From contig JAQDQK010000006.1 of NCBI GenBank assembly GCA_027658995.1, forward strand, positions 62,001-126,000: a stretch of 64,000 nucleotides of DNA, in the 5' to 3' direction. Positions 16,720-24,428 of the stretch are shown piece after piece. The notes beneath the pieces are model-generated. The model was not told the DNA's origin and searched no databases. It worked only from the letters and a program-made list of their open reading frames with translations. The position numbers and the translations under genes are program-made. The stretch comes from Propionibacteriaceae bacterium AM104-82 (GTDB lineage: Bacteria; Actinomycetota; Actinomycetes; Propionibacteriales; Propionibacteriaceae). How positions within the stretch are numbered: the stretch's first letter is position 1; every line of letters starts with the position of its first letter.

Positions 16720-17376
16720 CTAGTACTTCTTCGGGTTGGCGGCGACCTCCAGGACGCCGTCCTGGAATGCCGCGCAGGCCGCCCGGCAGGCGCTCTGGGA
16801 GCCGGTCAGCCAGCCACCGGCGAAGTTGGTCTCGCTCGGGGGCTCGAAGTACGTCTGGAGCGACACATCGGCCGACTTCAGCGCCAGGTCCAGCGCGAAG
16901 GTCGCCTCCAGCGGAGGCGCGATCAGGTAGGCCAGCGGCTGCCCGAGCGGGATCTCCGCCTCCTTCGACAGGTAGCTGCCGGTGCTGGAGATGAGGTGCG
17001 CGAAGAAGGCCAGATCGCCGGCCTCGTCGGCGGCGTGGAACCACGCCTCCTCCTCGCAGTACGACACCGCGGCGTCGACGCCCGCGCGAACCTCCGCGGG
17101 GGTTGGCCCCGCAAGCATGCCGATGATCTCGCCCGAGAGCGGTCCGGATGCGTGCGCCGAGCCGGCGTAGAAGCTCTTCGCGTACACGACGTCGACCTCG
17201 GCGTACTTGGTTGCCTCGTCGAGGGACACGTACAGGGAGTCGTCGATGTCACAGGTGATCAGGCCGAGCGAGCGTTGGTTATCTGCGAGCCCGAGCTTTT
17301 CGGCGAACGCGCGATCGACGTTCGAGATGATGCGCACCGCCAGGACGGTGGGCTTGATTGGTTCCAGGATTGCCAT
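16720..17376 (-). CDS. eutL: EutL, tandem-BMC trimeric shell protein
   Basis: A 218-residue shell protein, the usual EutL length. It contains the family blocks ITCDIDDSLYVSLDEATKYA, VVYAKSFYAGSAHASGPLSGE and the C-terminal half PLEATFALDLALKSADV followed by FAGGWLTGSQSACRAACAAF. EutL forms trimers with a central pore that can open or close and binds ethanolamine at smaller side pores in crystal structures. It lies between eutC and the aldehyde dehydrogenase. A GGGA purine stretch 6 bases before the ATG is the likely ribosome-binding site. Confidence 0.95.
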   Translation of the reverse strand: MAILEPIKPTVLAVRIISNVDRAFAEKLGLADNQRSLGLITCDIDDSLYVSLDEATKYAEVDVVYAKSFYAGSAHASGPLSGEIIGMLAGPTPAEVRAGVDAAVSYCEEEAWFHAADEAGDLAFFAHLISSTGSYLSKEAEIPLGQPLAYLIAPPLEATFALDLALKSADVSLQTYFEPPSETNFAGGWLTGSQSACRAACAAFQDGVLEVAANPKKY

Positions 17377-17384
17377 GGTTGTCC

Positions 17385-18290
17385 CTACTCTCCAGCGACC
17401 TCGCGGAGCTTCACGCCGCTCGCGCTGTACTTGATCATTCGCTTGATGAACTCGACGATGTAGGCGCCTGCCTCCAGCGGGTTGGTGCCGCCGTGGGTGG
17501 TGATCATGCAGATCAGATCGCGGTCGGCGTCAGACTTGCCGGGCTGAGGATCGAACCCCATGTAGGCGCTCATCGCGTCGGCGATGCCCAGGCCGGGTCG
17601 CTCGCCAATGAGGAGGACGACCACCTTCGCCTTGACGATGGCGTTGATGTCGTTCATGATTCCGACGCGTCCGTTCTCGACAAAGAACGGCGTTCCGACC
17701 GTCAGCCCTGCGGCCTTGAGGCCCTGGTCGATCACCGGGTAGATGTCGCGCAGGTTGTTGTCGATCGCGGCGGCCGAGAGTCCGTCGACGACGCACAACT
17801 GCACGTCTGGGGACTTCACACACTTCTCTGCGATGACGGCCTTGCTCTCGTCGCTGAGTAGACGTCCGAGGTCCGGCCGCAGCAGGTACTCGGCCCGGTC
17901 GGCGACACGGCTCGTCACGGTGAACAGGTTGAAGGCGTCCCGCACCTCGTCGCTCACGACGCCGTAGATGGCGTCCTGGGTGACGCCGTGATCGGCCTGG
18001 AACAGCAGCGCAGTGCCCGTCTTCGGACGGGGGCCCGCCCGGCCGACGCCCAGCCTCGCATTGGTGCTGGCCATCAGGTTCCGCAGGCCGTCGGGGTCGT
18101 GGGCGCCCTCGACCAACATGGCGTGACGCGGTCCGTCGAGCGTCGGATCTGCCAGGTCGATGACCAGGTCCGTGCCGTCGCGCGAGATCACCGATTCCTG
18201 CCGCTCGGAGCCCTGCTCCTTGGGTTCGTACCCCTCCCGACGAAGCTCCGCCAGGATGCGGCCGACAATTTCTTCGATGTTGACACTCAT
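17385..18290 (-). CDS. eutC: ethanolamine ammonia-lyase small subunit
   Basis: A 301-residue subunit of the adenosylcobalamin-dependent lyase that splits ethanolamine into acetaldehyde and ammonia. Family blocks are TNARLGVGRAGPRPKT, LLFQADHGVTQDAI, CVVDGLSAAA and LIGERPGLGIADAMSAYM. Residues 4-19 (NIEEIVGRILAELRRE) form the N-terminal amphipathic helix that targets EutC to the compartment in Salmonella. The ATG at 18290 follows the eutB stop by 5 bases with GAGGTGA upstream. The frame remains open further upstream, but this start gives the right length and N-terminus. Confidence 0.96.
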   Translation of the reverse strand: MSVNIEEIVGRILAELRREGYEPKEQGSERQESVISRDGTDLVIDLADPTLDGPRHAMLVEGAHDPDGLRNLMASTNARLGVGRAGPRPKTGTALLFQADHGVTQDAIYGVVSDEVRDAFNLFTVTSRVADRAEYLLRPDLGRLLSDESKAVIAEKCVKSPDVQLCVVDGLSAAAIDNNLRDIYPVIDQGLKAAGLTVGTPFFVENGRVGIMNDINAIVKAKVVVLLIGERPGLGIADAMSAYMGFDPQPGKSDADRDLICMITTHGGTNPLEAGAYIVEFIKRMIKYSASGVKLREVAGE

Positions 18291-18295
18291 CTGAT

Positions 18296-19663
18296 TCACC
18301 TCTTCAGGAAGAAGGACGCATCGCCTGCGATGTCGGTGAGCCGTCCGTCCTTCCACAGGCCCACCCCCTCGAGCCACGCCTCGAACTCCGGCAACGGGCG
18401 AAGCCCGAGGGCCTGACGCAGCGACGGCGCATCGTGGAAACTGGTCGTCTGGTAGCTCAACATGGCGTCGTCGCCCATCGGGATGCCCATGACGAAGTTG
18501 ACGCCCGCGCTGGCCAGGAGCACAGCGAGGTTGTCGTTGCTGTTCTGGTCCGCCTTGGCGTGGTTGGTGTAGCACACGTCGCAGCCCATCGAGATCCCCA
18601 GGAGCTTGCCCATGAAGTGGTCCTCGAGCCCCGCCCTGATGATCTGGACGGAGTCGTACAGGTACTCGGGGCCGATGAACCCGACGACTGTGTTGACCTG
18701 ATACGGGTTCCAGCGGCGGGCGATGGCGTAGTTGCGTGCCTCGAGCACCAGTTGGTCGGCGCCGTGGTGGGCGTCGGCGGACAGGGCTGAGCCCTGCCCC
18801 GTCTCGAAGTACATGTAGTTCGGTCCTGCGGTGAAACAGTGCTTCTTCGCGAGGTCGTACGCCTCGTCGAGGAGACCGACCGAGATGCCGAAGCTCTCCA
18901 TGGCCTTCTGCGATCCTGCGATGGACTGGAAGATCAGCCCGGCGGGGACGCCACGCTTGAGGCATTCCATCTGGGTGGTGACGTGGGCAAGGACGCAGTT
19001 CTGCGTCGGAATCTCCCACCGCTGGATGACCTCATAGGTCATCTCGAGCAGCCTGCTGACCGACCCGACCGAATCGTCGGAGGGATTGATGCCGATCACC
19101 GAGTCGCCCGAGCCGTACGAGAGGCCCTCGTAGATCGTCGCCCTGATCCCGTCGACTGAGTCTGTGGGGTGGTTGGGCTGCAGCCGCGACGCGAGGGTGC
19201 CTTCCAGACCCATGGTGTTGGCACAGTGCGTGACGACCCTGATCTTGCGGGCCGCTACGACGAGGTCGAGGTTGCCCATCAGTTTGGTGACCGCTGCCGC
19301 CATCTCGCCGGTCAGTGCCCGCGAGATCCTGGTGATGTCGTCGCTGCTTGTGGTGTTGGCAAGCAGCCACTCCCGGAAATCGCCGACCGTCCAGCCCTTG
19401 ATCTCCTGGTAGATGGTCTCGTTGATGGCGTCGTCGATGGCACGGGTGACCTCGTCCTGGTCGTACGGGACGACCGGGTTCTCACGCAGGGCGCTGAGTG
19501 GGACCTCGGCAAGCACATGCCTGGCCGCCACGCGCTCTGCCGCGCTTCTGGCTGCGATGCCCGCCTGCTGATCTCCGGACTTTTCTTCATTGGCCTTGGC
19601 CAACAGGTCCTTGATGTCGGCGAACTCGTAGGTGTGTCCGAACAACTTCGTTCGCAACAGCAT
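18296..19663 (-). CDS. eutB: ethanolamine ammonia-lyase large subunit
   Basis: A 455-residue catalytic subunit that binds substrate and, with EutC, adenosylcobalamin. The length matches the family (about 453). Blocks include ANTMGLEGTLASRLQPNHPT, GDSVIGINPSDDSVGSV, the ATQMECLKRGVPAGLIFQS-like stretch, YFETGQGSALSADAHHGADQ and GCDVCYTNHAKADQNSNDNL. A strong AGGAGGTG site lies 5 bases upstream. It lies between eutA and eutC, the standard order. Confidence 0.98.
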   Translation of the reverse strand: MLLRTKLFGHTYEFADIKDLLAKANEEKSGDQQAGIAARSAAERVAARHVLAEVPLSALRENPVVPYDQDEVTRAIDDAINETIYQEIKGWTVGDFREWLLANTTSSDDITRISRALTGEMAAAVTKLMGNLDLVVAARKIRVVTHCANTMGLEGTLASRLQPNHPTDSVDGIRATIYEGLSYGSGDSVIGINPSDDSVGSVSRLLEMTYEVIQRWEIPTQNCVLAHVTTQMECLKRGVPAGLIFQSIAGSQKAMESFGISVGLLDEAYDLAKKHCFTAGPNYMYFETGQGSALSADAHHGADQLVLEARNYAIARRWNPYQVNTVVGFIGPEYLYDSVQIIRAGLEDHFMGKLLGISMGCDVCYTNHAKADQNSNDNLAVLLASAGVNFVMGIPMGDDAMLSYQTTSFHDAPSLRQALGLRPLPEFEAWLEGVGLWKDGRLTDIAGDASFFLKR

Positions 19664-19693
19664 TACGACACCTCCTCGTTTGGTTTCTCCACG

Positions 19694-21172
19694 TCAACTC
19701 CTTGGTCGAGTCTTGTTCTCAGTGGCTTGGTAGAAGATGAGAGTCTTGACGGAGACGGGTACCACCCGTCCGTCGAAGAGCGGCTCACCGATGTCGATGA
19801 AGTCGCCCTCCCCGAGCTGGATCTGGTCAACCACGATGAGTGGCTCAGACGGCAGCTCGCGTTTGATGGTCTGGCCGAGCACCTGCGCGTAGTCCTCCTC
19901 CGTGACCAACACGAGGGGACGCTGAGCGGGGACGTGTCGCCTGGCGAACTGGGCGATTCCCGTGGCCAGGACGTTGAGTTGTTCGAAGCGCAGACGCCGC
20001 GGAATCGGAACCGAGACGACGAAATCGCCCTCGTTGCCCGCGCCGCGATCCCAGCGCTCGACCGCCTCGCCGAGTGCTTCGGCGATCGCGTGGGGGTCCA
20101 CGAGTTCGGCCCCTAGCTGCGGTTCGATGACCGGGGCGTTCTTGATGGGCAGGTGCGAGTCCTCGGCCCAGATCGTGGAGCCGGACAGCGTCACCTGTTG
20201 ACTTGCCGCACCCAACACCGTCGCGCGGAGCGTCTGAGCCGGCCTCTCCACGCGCAGCCCCTGCCAACGGCGGTTGGTGCGCAGCGAATCGGCCAGGAGC
20301 GGCCCGACATCGCCCCAAAGGGCGACCTCGGCGAGCGTCGCGGGGGCGCGCGTCTGGTCGTAGTAGAGCTGTCCGACCCCTCCGGAGACGAAGTACGCCC
20401 CCACCTTGCCGTCGAGGTCCAGAGGCGGGCTGAGTGCCGCCCGGCCTCCGAGGTCGGACACCTCACCGAGGCACAACTCGACGACCAGTTCGGCCATGGC
20501 GTCGGTCAGCTTGCGCAACTCCTCCAGCGCGGGGACCGACCCGACCCGCAGGTTGAGGCCGAGTCGCTCCGCGATGAGTGCGCCGGTATGGGCCAGATGC
20601 GTGATGGCCCCCGTCGAGGAGTCCAGCACGGCCTGGCGACCGCCGACCATCGAGGCAGCGGAGGCGACGTGTTTACCTGTCCGGAACACGGCGGCGTTCG
20701 ACGAGCCTCCTCCGATGTCGACGTTGACCACAGTGGCGTAGTTGTCGGCCGACCATTGGGCCGCGCCTGAGCCACGCCCCGCAATCTGCGACTCGAGGTT
20801 CGGCCCTGCCACGGTGACCACGAAGTCGCCGGCCAGGTCACCGAGGCCTTGGAGGATCTCCTCCGCGTTCCTGGTGCGCGCTGTCTCTCCCGTGATGATG
20901 ACCGCGCCGGTCTCCACCTGCCGGGGATCGATCCCGGCGTTGGCATACTCGGCGCGCACCATCGACACGAGGCGGGTGACGTCCACCTCGTCGGCACTCA
21001 CCAGCGGGGTGAAATGGGCCTCGCCCTGGTACAGGACCCTCCGCGCATCAATGTCGAGTCGGGGAACCAGGCCCATCCGTGCCTGGTTGTTGACGCTCAG
21101 CTCCGACAGCACCACCTGCGTGGTGGTCGTGCCGACGTCGATCCCGACACTCAACATTTCGCGGCTGGTCAT
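19694..21172 (-). CDS. eutA: EutA, ethanolamine ammonia-lyase reactivating factor
   Basis: A 492-residue actin/Hsp70-like ATPase that swaps damaged cobalamin out of EutBC. SVGIDVGTTTTQVVLSELSV near the N-terminus is the phosphate-1 loop and VVNVDIGGGSSNAAVFRTG near 147-165 the phosphate-2 loop. GAVIITGETARTRNAEEIL is a strongly conserved EutA segment. It lies directly upstream of eutB with a 30-base gap. The length is slightly above the enterobacterial protein (about 467). Confidence 0.95.
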   Translation of the reverse strand: MTSREMLSVGIDVGTTTTQVVLSELSVNNQARMGLVPRLDIDARRVLYQGEAHFTPLVSADEVDVTRLVSMVRAEYANAGIDPRQVETGAVIITGETARTRNAEEILQGLGDLAGDFVVTVAGPNLESQIAGRGSGAAQWSADNYATVVNVDIGGGSSNAAVFRTGKHVASAASMVGGRQAVLDSSTGAITHLAHTGALIAERLGLNLRVGSVPALEELRKLTDAMAELVVELCLGEVSDLGGRAALSPPLDLDGKVGAYFVSGGVGQLYYDQTRAPATLAEVALWGDVGPLLADSLRTNRRWQGLRVERPAQTLRATVLGAASQQVTLSGSTIWAEDSHLPIKNAPVIEPQLGAELVDPHAIAEALGEAVERWDRGAGNEGDFVVSVPIPRRLRFEQLNVLATGIAQFARRHVPAQRPLVLVTEEDYAQVLGQTIKRELPSEPLIVVDQIQLGEGDFIDIGEPLFDGRVVPVSVKTLIFYQATENKTRPRS

Positions 21173-21185
21173 GACGGTCAGGGCC

Positions 21186-21476
21186 TCAGCTCTTGCGGAA
21201 GGTCGTGCGGCCGTCTGCCTCGAGCGAATCGAGGATCGCGAAGATCACCGCGTCCACGGGCGCTCCGGTCGTCAGGTCGGTGTGGCGACCCGCGCTGCCC
21301 TCGGCGACGAGGACGAGTTCGCCCTCCCCTGCACCGATGGCGTCCGCCGCGACGTAGGGTTCGCCGTACAGCTCGTCATCGACGGTGGCGTTGGAGACGA
21401 TCAGAAGCTTGGACCCGCGGAGCGAGTCGACCTTGATGGTCGACACCGCCGATCCGATGACGCGCGCGATCCGCAT
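21186..21476 (-). CDS. eutN: EutN, pentameric vertex shell protein (BMC-P)
   Basis: A 96-residue EutN/CcmL-family protein. It starts MRIARVIGSAVSTIKVDSL and contains SKLLIVSNATVD, VAADAIGAGEGELVLVAEGS and PVDAVIFAILDSLE, all family segments. Pentamers of this family cap the vertices of the compartment. Its ATG is one base past the eutH stop. It is the only BMC-P gene in the operon. Confidence 0.95.
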   Translation of the reverse strand: MRIARVIGSAVSTIKVDSLRGSKLLIVSNATVDDELYGEPYVAADAIGAGEGELVLVAEGSAGRHTDLTTGAPVDAVIFAILDSLEADGRTTFRKS

Positions 21477-21477
21477 G

Positions 21478-22731
21478 TCAGTCCTCCGCTACTCTGCCGG
21501 TGGCCGAGTCCCGTCGGGCCTCGCGCCTGGCCTCGGCGTCAGCATCTTCGAGGCTCTCGGCCTCAGCCATCGCCGAGGTGGCGGTAACGTCTGCCAGTTC
21601 CTCGGCGTCGACGGGAGCTTCGTGATCGGCCTCCGGCGAGCTCGCGGGAAAGGCACGGGCGAAGAGCAGCAGGGCCACGATGACGGCGGTGATGCCAGCG
21701 ACAAGCTTGCCCGCGATCATCGGTGCGATCATGTCGCGCGCGACGCCCGCGGTGAAGCCGAGGTGGTCACCGAGCACGAAGGCGGCGCTGACCGCGAAGG
21801 CGGCGTTGAGGATCTTGCCGCGCTTGTCCATGTTCTTCATGATTTCGAACATGGCGATGTTGTTGGCGAGCGTGGCGATGAAGCCGCCCGCCGCGGACTT
21901 GTTGACACCGATCAGCTTGCCGACAGCTGCGAGCGGCTTCGCTCCGAGCGTGACGATGAGGTGGACCGCGGGGAAGGCGCCCAACAGCATCATGGCGATC
22001 GAGCCGACGACTGCCAACCCCTCGGTGACGGGAAGCAGTTCCCAGCCGGCAGGCATGATCTTGACGCCGGTCATGGTCTCGAAGACGCCGATCACCAGAC
22101 CGACGGAGATGATGAAGACGAGCCCCTTGCCGAACCAGAGGAACCCGGTGGTCATTGCGTCGGGCTTCCACCATAGGCCGAGGGCGATCAGAACCGCCGC
22201 GAAGATGATCGGCACGGTGTTGATCAGCACGAACCCTGCGGGCATGCCTGCGATCAGACCGGAGGTGACGACACCGAGCGGAATCGTGACGATGCCTGCG
22301 AGCACGCCCTTTGCCAGGAACGGCCGGTCGTCCTTACCGATGATGCCGAGCGCGACCGGGATCGTGAAGACGACGGTGGCACCCATCATGGCGCCCAGGA
22401 TCAGACCTGAGAGCCGCTGGGCGTCGGGGTTGTCGGTCATGGCCTGCGCGAGCGGCCAGCCGCCCATGTCGTTGGCGAGCAGCGTTCCTGCGAACATGGC
22501 GGGATCCGCACCGACGAGTCCGTAGATGGGTGCGACAACCGGGCTCAGGATCTTGGCCAGCACAGGAGACAGCGCGTAGACGCCGACCATGGACAAGGCA
22601 AGGGGACCCATCGCATTGAAGCCCTCTTCGAACTTCTCGCCGAGCCCGAACCTGTTGCCGATCGCCCTGTCGAGCCCACCCAACACCATGCAGATCATCA
22701 AGATCCAGACGATGACTTCGTTAATGCTCAC
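21478..22731 (-). CDS. eutH: EutH, ethanolamine permease
   Basis: A 417-residue membrane protein with about ten or eleven hydrophobic segments, the first at residues 5-21. Family blocks include GNRFGLGEKFEEGFNAMGPLA (as shorter consecutive motifs GLGEKFEEG and FNAMGPLALSM), LANDMGGWPLAQAM and IATLANNIAMFEIMK. It imports ethanolamine. The C-terminal about 55 residues form an acidic cytoplasmic tail. The GTG start has AAGGAG 8 bases upstream. It is the first gene of the eut operon. Confidence 0.95.
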   Translation of the reverse strand: MSINEVIVWILMICMVLGGLDRAIGNRFGLGEKFEEGFNAMGPLALSMVGVYALSPVLAKILSPVVAPIYGLVGADPAMFAGTLLANDMGGWPLAQAMTDNPDAQRLSGLILGAMMGATVVFTIPVALGIIGKDDRPFLAKGVLAGIVTIPLGVVTSGLIAGMPAGFVLINTVPIIFAAVLIALGLWWKPDAMTTGFLWFGKGLVFIISVGLVIGVFETMTGVKIMPAGWELLPVTEGLAVVGSIAMMLLGAFPAVHLIVTLGAKPLAAVGKLIGVNKSAAGGFIATLANNIAMFEIMKNMDKRGKILNAAFAVSAAFVLGDHLGFTAGVARDMIAPMIAGKLVAGITAVIVALLLFARAFPASSPEADHEAPVDAEELADVTATSAMAEAESLEDADAEARREARRDSATGRVAED

Positions 22732-22741
22732 TACAGCGTCT

Positions 22742-22815
22742 CCTTCGACGTTGAAGGGTGAAGCGTCGGCGCCGATGCCGACCTGATGCAGACACTATCA
22801 ACTACGTCTTGTAGT
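22742..22815 (-). promoter_or_regulatory. eut operon control region: inverted repeat and possible SD-masking hairpin
   Basis: The 201-base gap before eutH (22732-22932) carries no gene. ACTAC-GTCTT-GTAGT at 22801-22815 is a perfect inverted repeat suited to a dimeric regulator. Nearer the start, CCTTC (22742-22746) and GAAGG (22753-22757) can pair in the transcript and would cover the AAGGAG ribosome-binding site of eutH. I see no paired ANTAR-type hairpins and no B12-riboswitch signature. The regulator is not encoded next to the operon. Confidence 0.4.
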
Positions 22816-22883
22816 AACGAAATCGGGGGTCACTAACTCGAAGGCATCACTGACAAGCCCCTGAACCAGCACGTCCGGGCACG

Positions 22884-22917
22884 AAAAAGAGGCCCCCACC
22901 GATCGGGTGGGGGCCTC
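22884..22917 (-). terminator. rho-independent terminator of the NlpC/P60 gene
   Basis: A perfect 12-bp stem (GAGGCCCCCACC with GGTGGGGGCCTC) around a 5-base loop is followed on the minus strand by TTTTT. It lies 15 bases past the hydrolase stop. Confidence 0.9.
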
Positions 22918-22932
22918 GAGGCTCTGTTTGCG

Positions 22933-24087
22933 TCAGCCGATGACGCGGCGGGCGCCGCTGAAGGGCATCGAGTTCAGGCTCGTGACGCGGACGCCGCTGC
23001 GGGGGTTGGCCGCGTCGACGATCTTGCCGTTGCCGATGTACAGGCCCACGTGGCTGACGGGGCTGTAGTAGAAGACCAGGTCGCCGGGGCGCAGGTCGGA
23101 CTTGGAGACCTTGTAGCCTGCCGAGGAGAACTGGCCGCGTGACGAGCGGGTCAGGCTGATGCCGACCTGGCGGTACGCCCAGCTCGTGAGGCCGGAGCAG
23201 TCGAAGGTGCTCGGACCGGAGGTGCCCCACACGTAGCGGCTGCCGACCTTGCTGAGCGCGGCGTCGACGACGTCCTGCGCACGGCCGGAGCCACCGCTGG
23301 AGGCCGGGGGCTCCTCTTCCTGCTTCTCGGGCTTGGGCGCCTTGCTCGAGGCGGGGGCGCTGGGGCTGGGGCTGGTCGACGAGGGGGTCTCGACTCGCGG
23401 CGAGGTGGCGGTGTCGCGGCTGGCGCGCTCCTCTGCGGCGCGGGCCTCGGCCTCCGCCTGGGCGGCCGCCTCGCGGCGGACCCGCTCGGCCTCGATGGCG
23501 GCGAGACGCTGACGCTCCTCCTCGGAGAGGCGGTCGTAGACGGCCTGCGCCTCCGCCTCCTTGGCGTCGTACTGCTTGCCGAGCTCGACCTTCGCGGCGG
23601 CGTCCTTGTCGAGCTGCTTCTGGGTGGCGTCGACGTCCTCGCGCAGCGTCGTCAGCTTGGCCTGGTCGACCTGAAGCTGCTGGATGCCCGCAGTGGAGCG
23701 GTCGGCCTCGACCTGCATCGCGCCGAGCCCGCTGAGGAAGTTGTCCGCGTCGCTGCTGGTGAGCAGCTGAGCCGTCAGGGAGATCGAGTCGCCGCGCATC
23801 TGCACCGCGCCGACGTGCCCGAGCTGGGCAGACAGCTTCTCGACCTTCGCCACCTGCGCGGTGACGTCGGAGGTGAGGTTCTTGAGCTTCGCCTCGTTCT
23901 GGGCCGCCCTGTCGTGCGCCTCGATGATGTCCTGATCGATCGCGGAGCTTTCCTGGTGGATGCGGTCGAGGTCCTTACGGGCCTGCGCTACGGCGTCAGG
24001 ATCGGCGTTGGCCACCACCGAGCCACCGAAGACGGTGGCAATCGCGAGGGCGCTGGCCAGGACGAGGCGGACTCGGTTCACGTTCAA
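22933..24087 (-). CDS. NlpC/P60 peptidoglycan endopeptidase, secreted
   Basis: A 384-residue RipA/RipC-like cell-wall hydrolase. Residues 1-28 are a signal peptide (VLASALAIATVFGGSVVANA). Residues about 30-225 form a long coiled coil, which in related enzymes restrains or positions the catalytic part. A Pro/Ser-rich linker follows (about 230-270), then the NlpC/P60 domain with Cys297 (FDCSGL), His346 (SHVGLY) and Asn361. It would cleave peptide cross-links during growth or cell separation. Mycobacterial Rv2190c holds the same position beside a DnaQ-UvrC gene. Confidence 0.95.
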   Translation of the reverse strand: MNVNRVRLVLASALAIATVFGGSVVANADPDAVAQARKDLDRIHQESSAIDQDIIEAHDRAAQNEAKLKNLTSDVTAQVAKVEKLSAQLGHVGAVQMRGDSISLTAQLLTSSDADNFLSGLGAMQVEADRSTAGIQQLQVDQAKLTTLREDVDATQKQLDKDAAAKVELGKQYDAKEAEAQAVYDRLSEEERQRLAAIEAERVRREAAAQAEAEARAAEERASRDTATSPRVETPSSTSPSPSAPASSKAPKPEKQEEEPPASSGGSGRAQDVVDAALSKVGSRYVWGTSGPSTFDCSGLTSWAYRQVGISLTRSSRGQFSSAGYKVSKSDLRPGDLVFYYSPVSHVGLYIGNGKIVDAANPRSGVRVTSLNSMPFSGARRVIG

Positions 24088-24119
24088 CTCCAGAACAGGC
24101 TTAGAACAAATCTGAGAGA

Positions 24120-24148
24120 ATCCTAAGCCCCGCTCAGCTTTTTCTCAA
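24120..24148 (-). promoter_or_regulatory. promoter of the NlpC/P60 gene
   Basis: On the minus strand TTGAGA (-35, 24143-24148) and TAGGAT (-10, 24120-24125) are separated by exactly 17 bases. They give a leader of roughly 25 bases, too short for the c-di-AMP riboswitch found before some actinobacterial cell-wall hydrolases. Confidence 0.6.
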
Positions 24149-24165
24149 ACGTTGTTGGCGTGTCG

Positions 24166-24366
24166 TCATCCGGCCCGCTGATCCGGCGCGGGCGCATCCA
24201 TCCTCAGGGGTGGCAGAAGCCCCGCGTCGGAGAGCACCGCGAGCGCGCGCTGCTCCGGCTCGACGAAGTCGAAGCTCGGCGTTCCGAGCAGCACCGAGAT
24301 GACGCAGTCGCCGCAGGCGGGCCCCTTTGCCTGGCAGGTGTGGCAGTCCACGTGTAGTGATGTCAT
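24166..24366 (-). CDS. small Cys-rich conserved actinobacterial protein
   Basis: A 66-residue protein with HVDCHTCQAKGPACGDCVISVLLG near the N-terminus (seen as DCHTC and ACGDC motifs), four closely spaced cysteines suited to metal or disulfide chemistry. I recall homologues of this pattern next to NlpC/P60 genes in other actinobacteria, with no known function. The ATG at 24366 starts just before the conserved block. An upstream start at 24414 would add 16 unremarkable residues. It lies between the NlpC promoter and the divergent DnaQ-UvrC gene. Confidence 0.7.
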   Translation of the reverse strand: MTSLHVDCHTCQAKGPACGDCVISVLLGTPSFDFVEPEQRALAVLSDAGLLPPLRMDAPAPDQRAG

Positions 24367-24415
24367 GCACCACAGTCTTGCCGGGGGCACTGACAGAACT
24401 GTCCGAGGCGACACG

Positions 24416-24421
24416 TAGCGT
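24416..24421 (+). promoter_or_regulatory. -10 element for the dnaQ-uvrC-like gene, leaderless layout
   Basis: TAGCGT ends 7 nt before the ATG at 24429 and no Shine-Dalgarno sequence is present. CTGACA lies upstream but with a spacer of about 20 bases, longer than usual. Confidence 0.35.
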
Positions 24422-24428
24422 GCCTGGC

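Noticed and set aside
8485..22731. Recent transfer of the eut operon by an IS element or integrase
   Set aside because: No transposase, integrase, direct repeat or tRNA was seen at either edge; only the synteny argument remains.
22732..22932. B12 riboswitch or EutV-type ANTAR hairpins before eutH
   Set aside because: No B12-box-like sequence and no pair of matching stem-loops could be found in the 201 bases.
24088..24165. c-di-AMP riboswitch before the NlpC/P60 gene
   Set aside because: The promoter lies too close; the leader of about 25 bases cannot hold the element.
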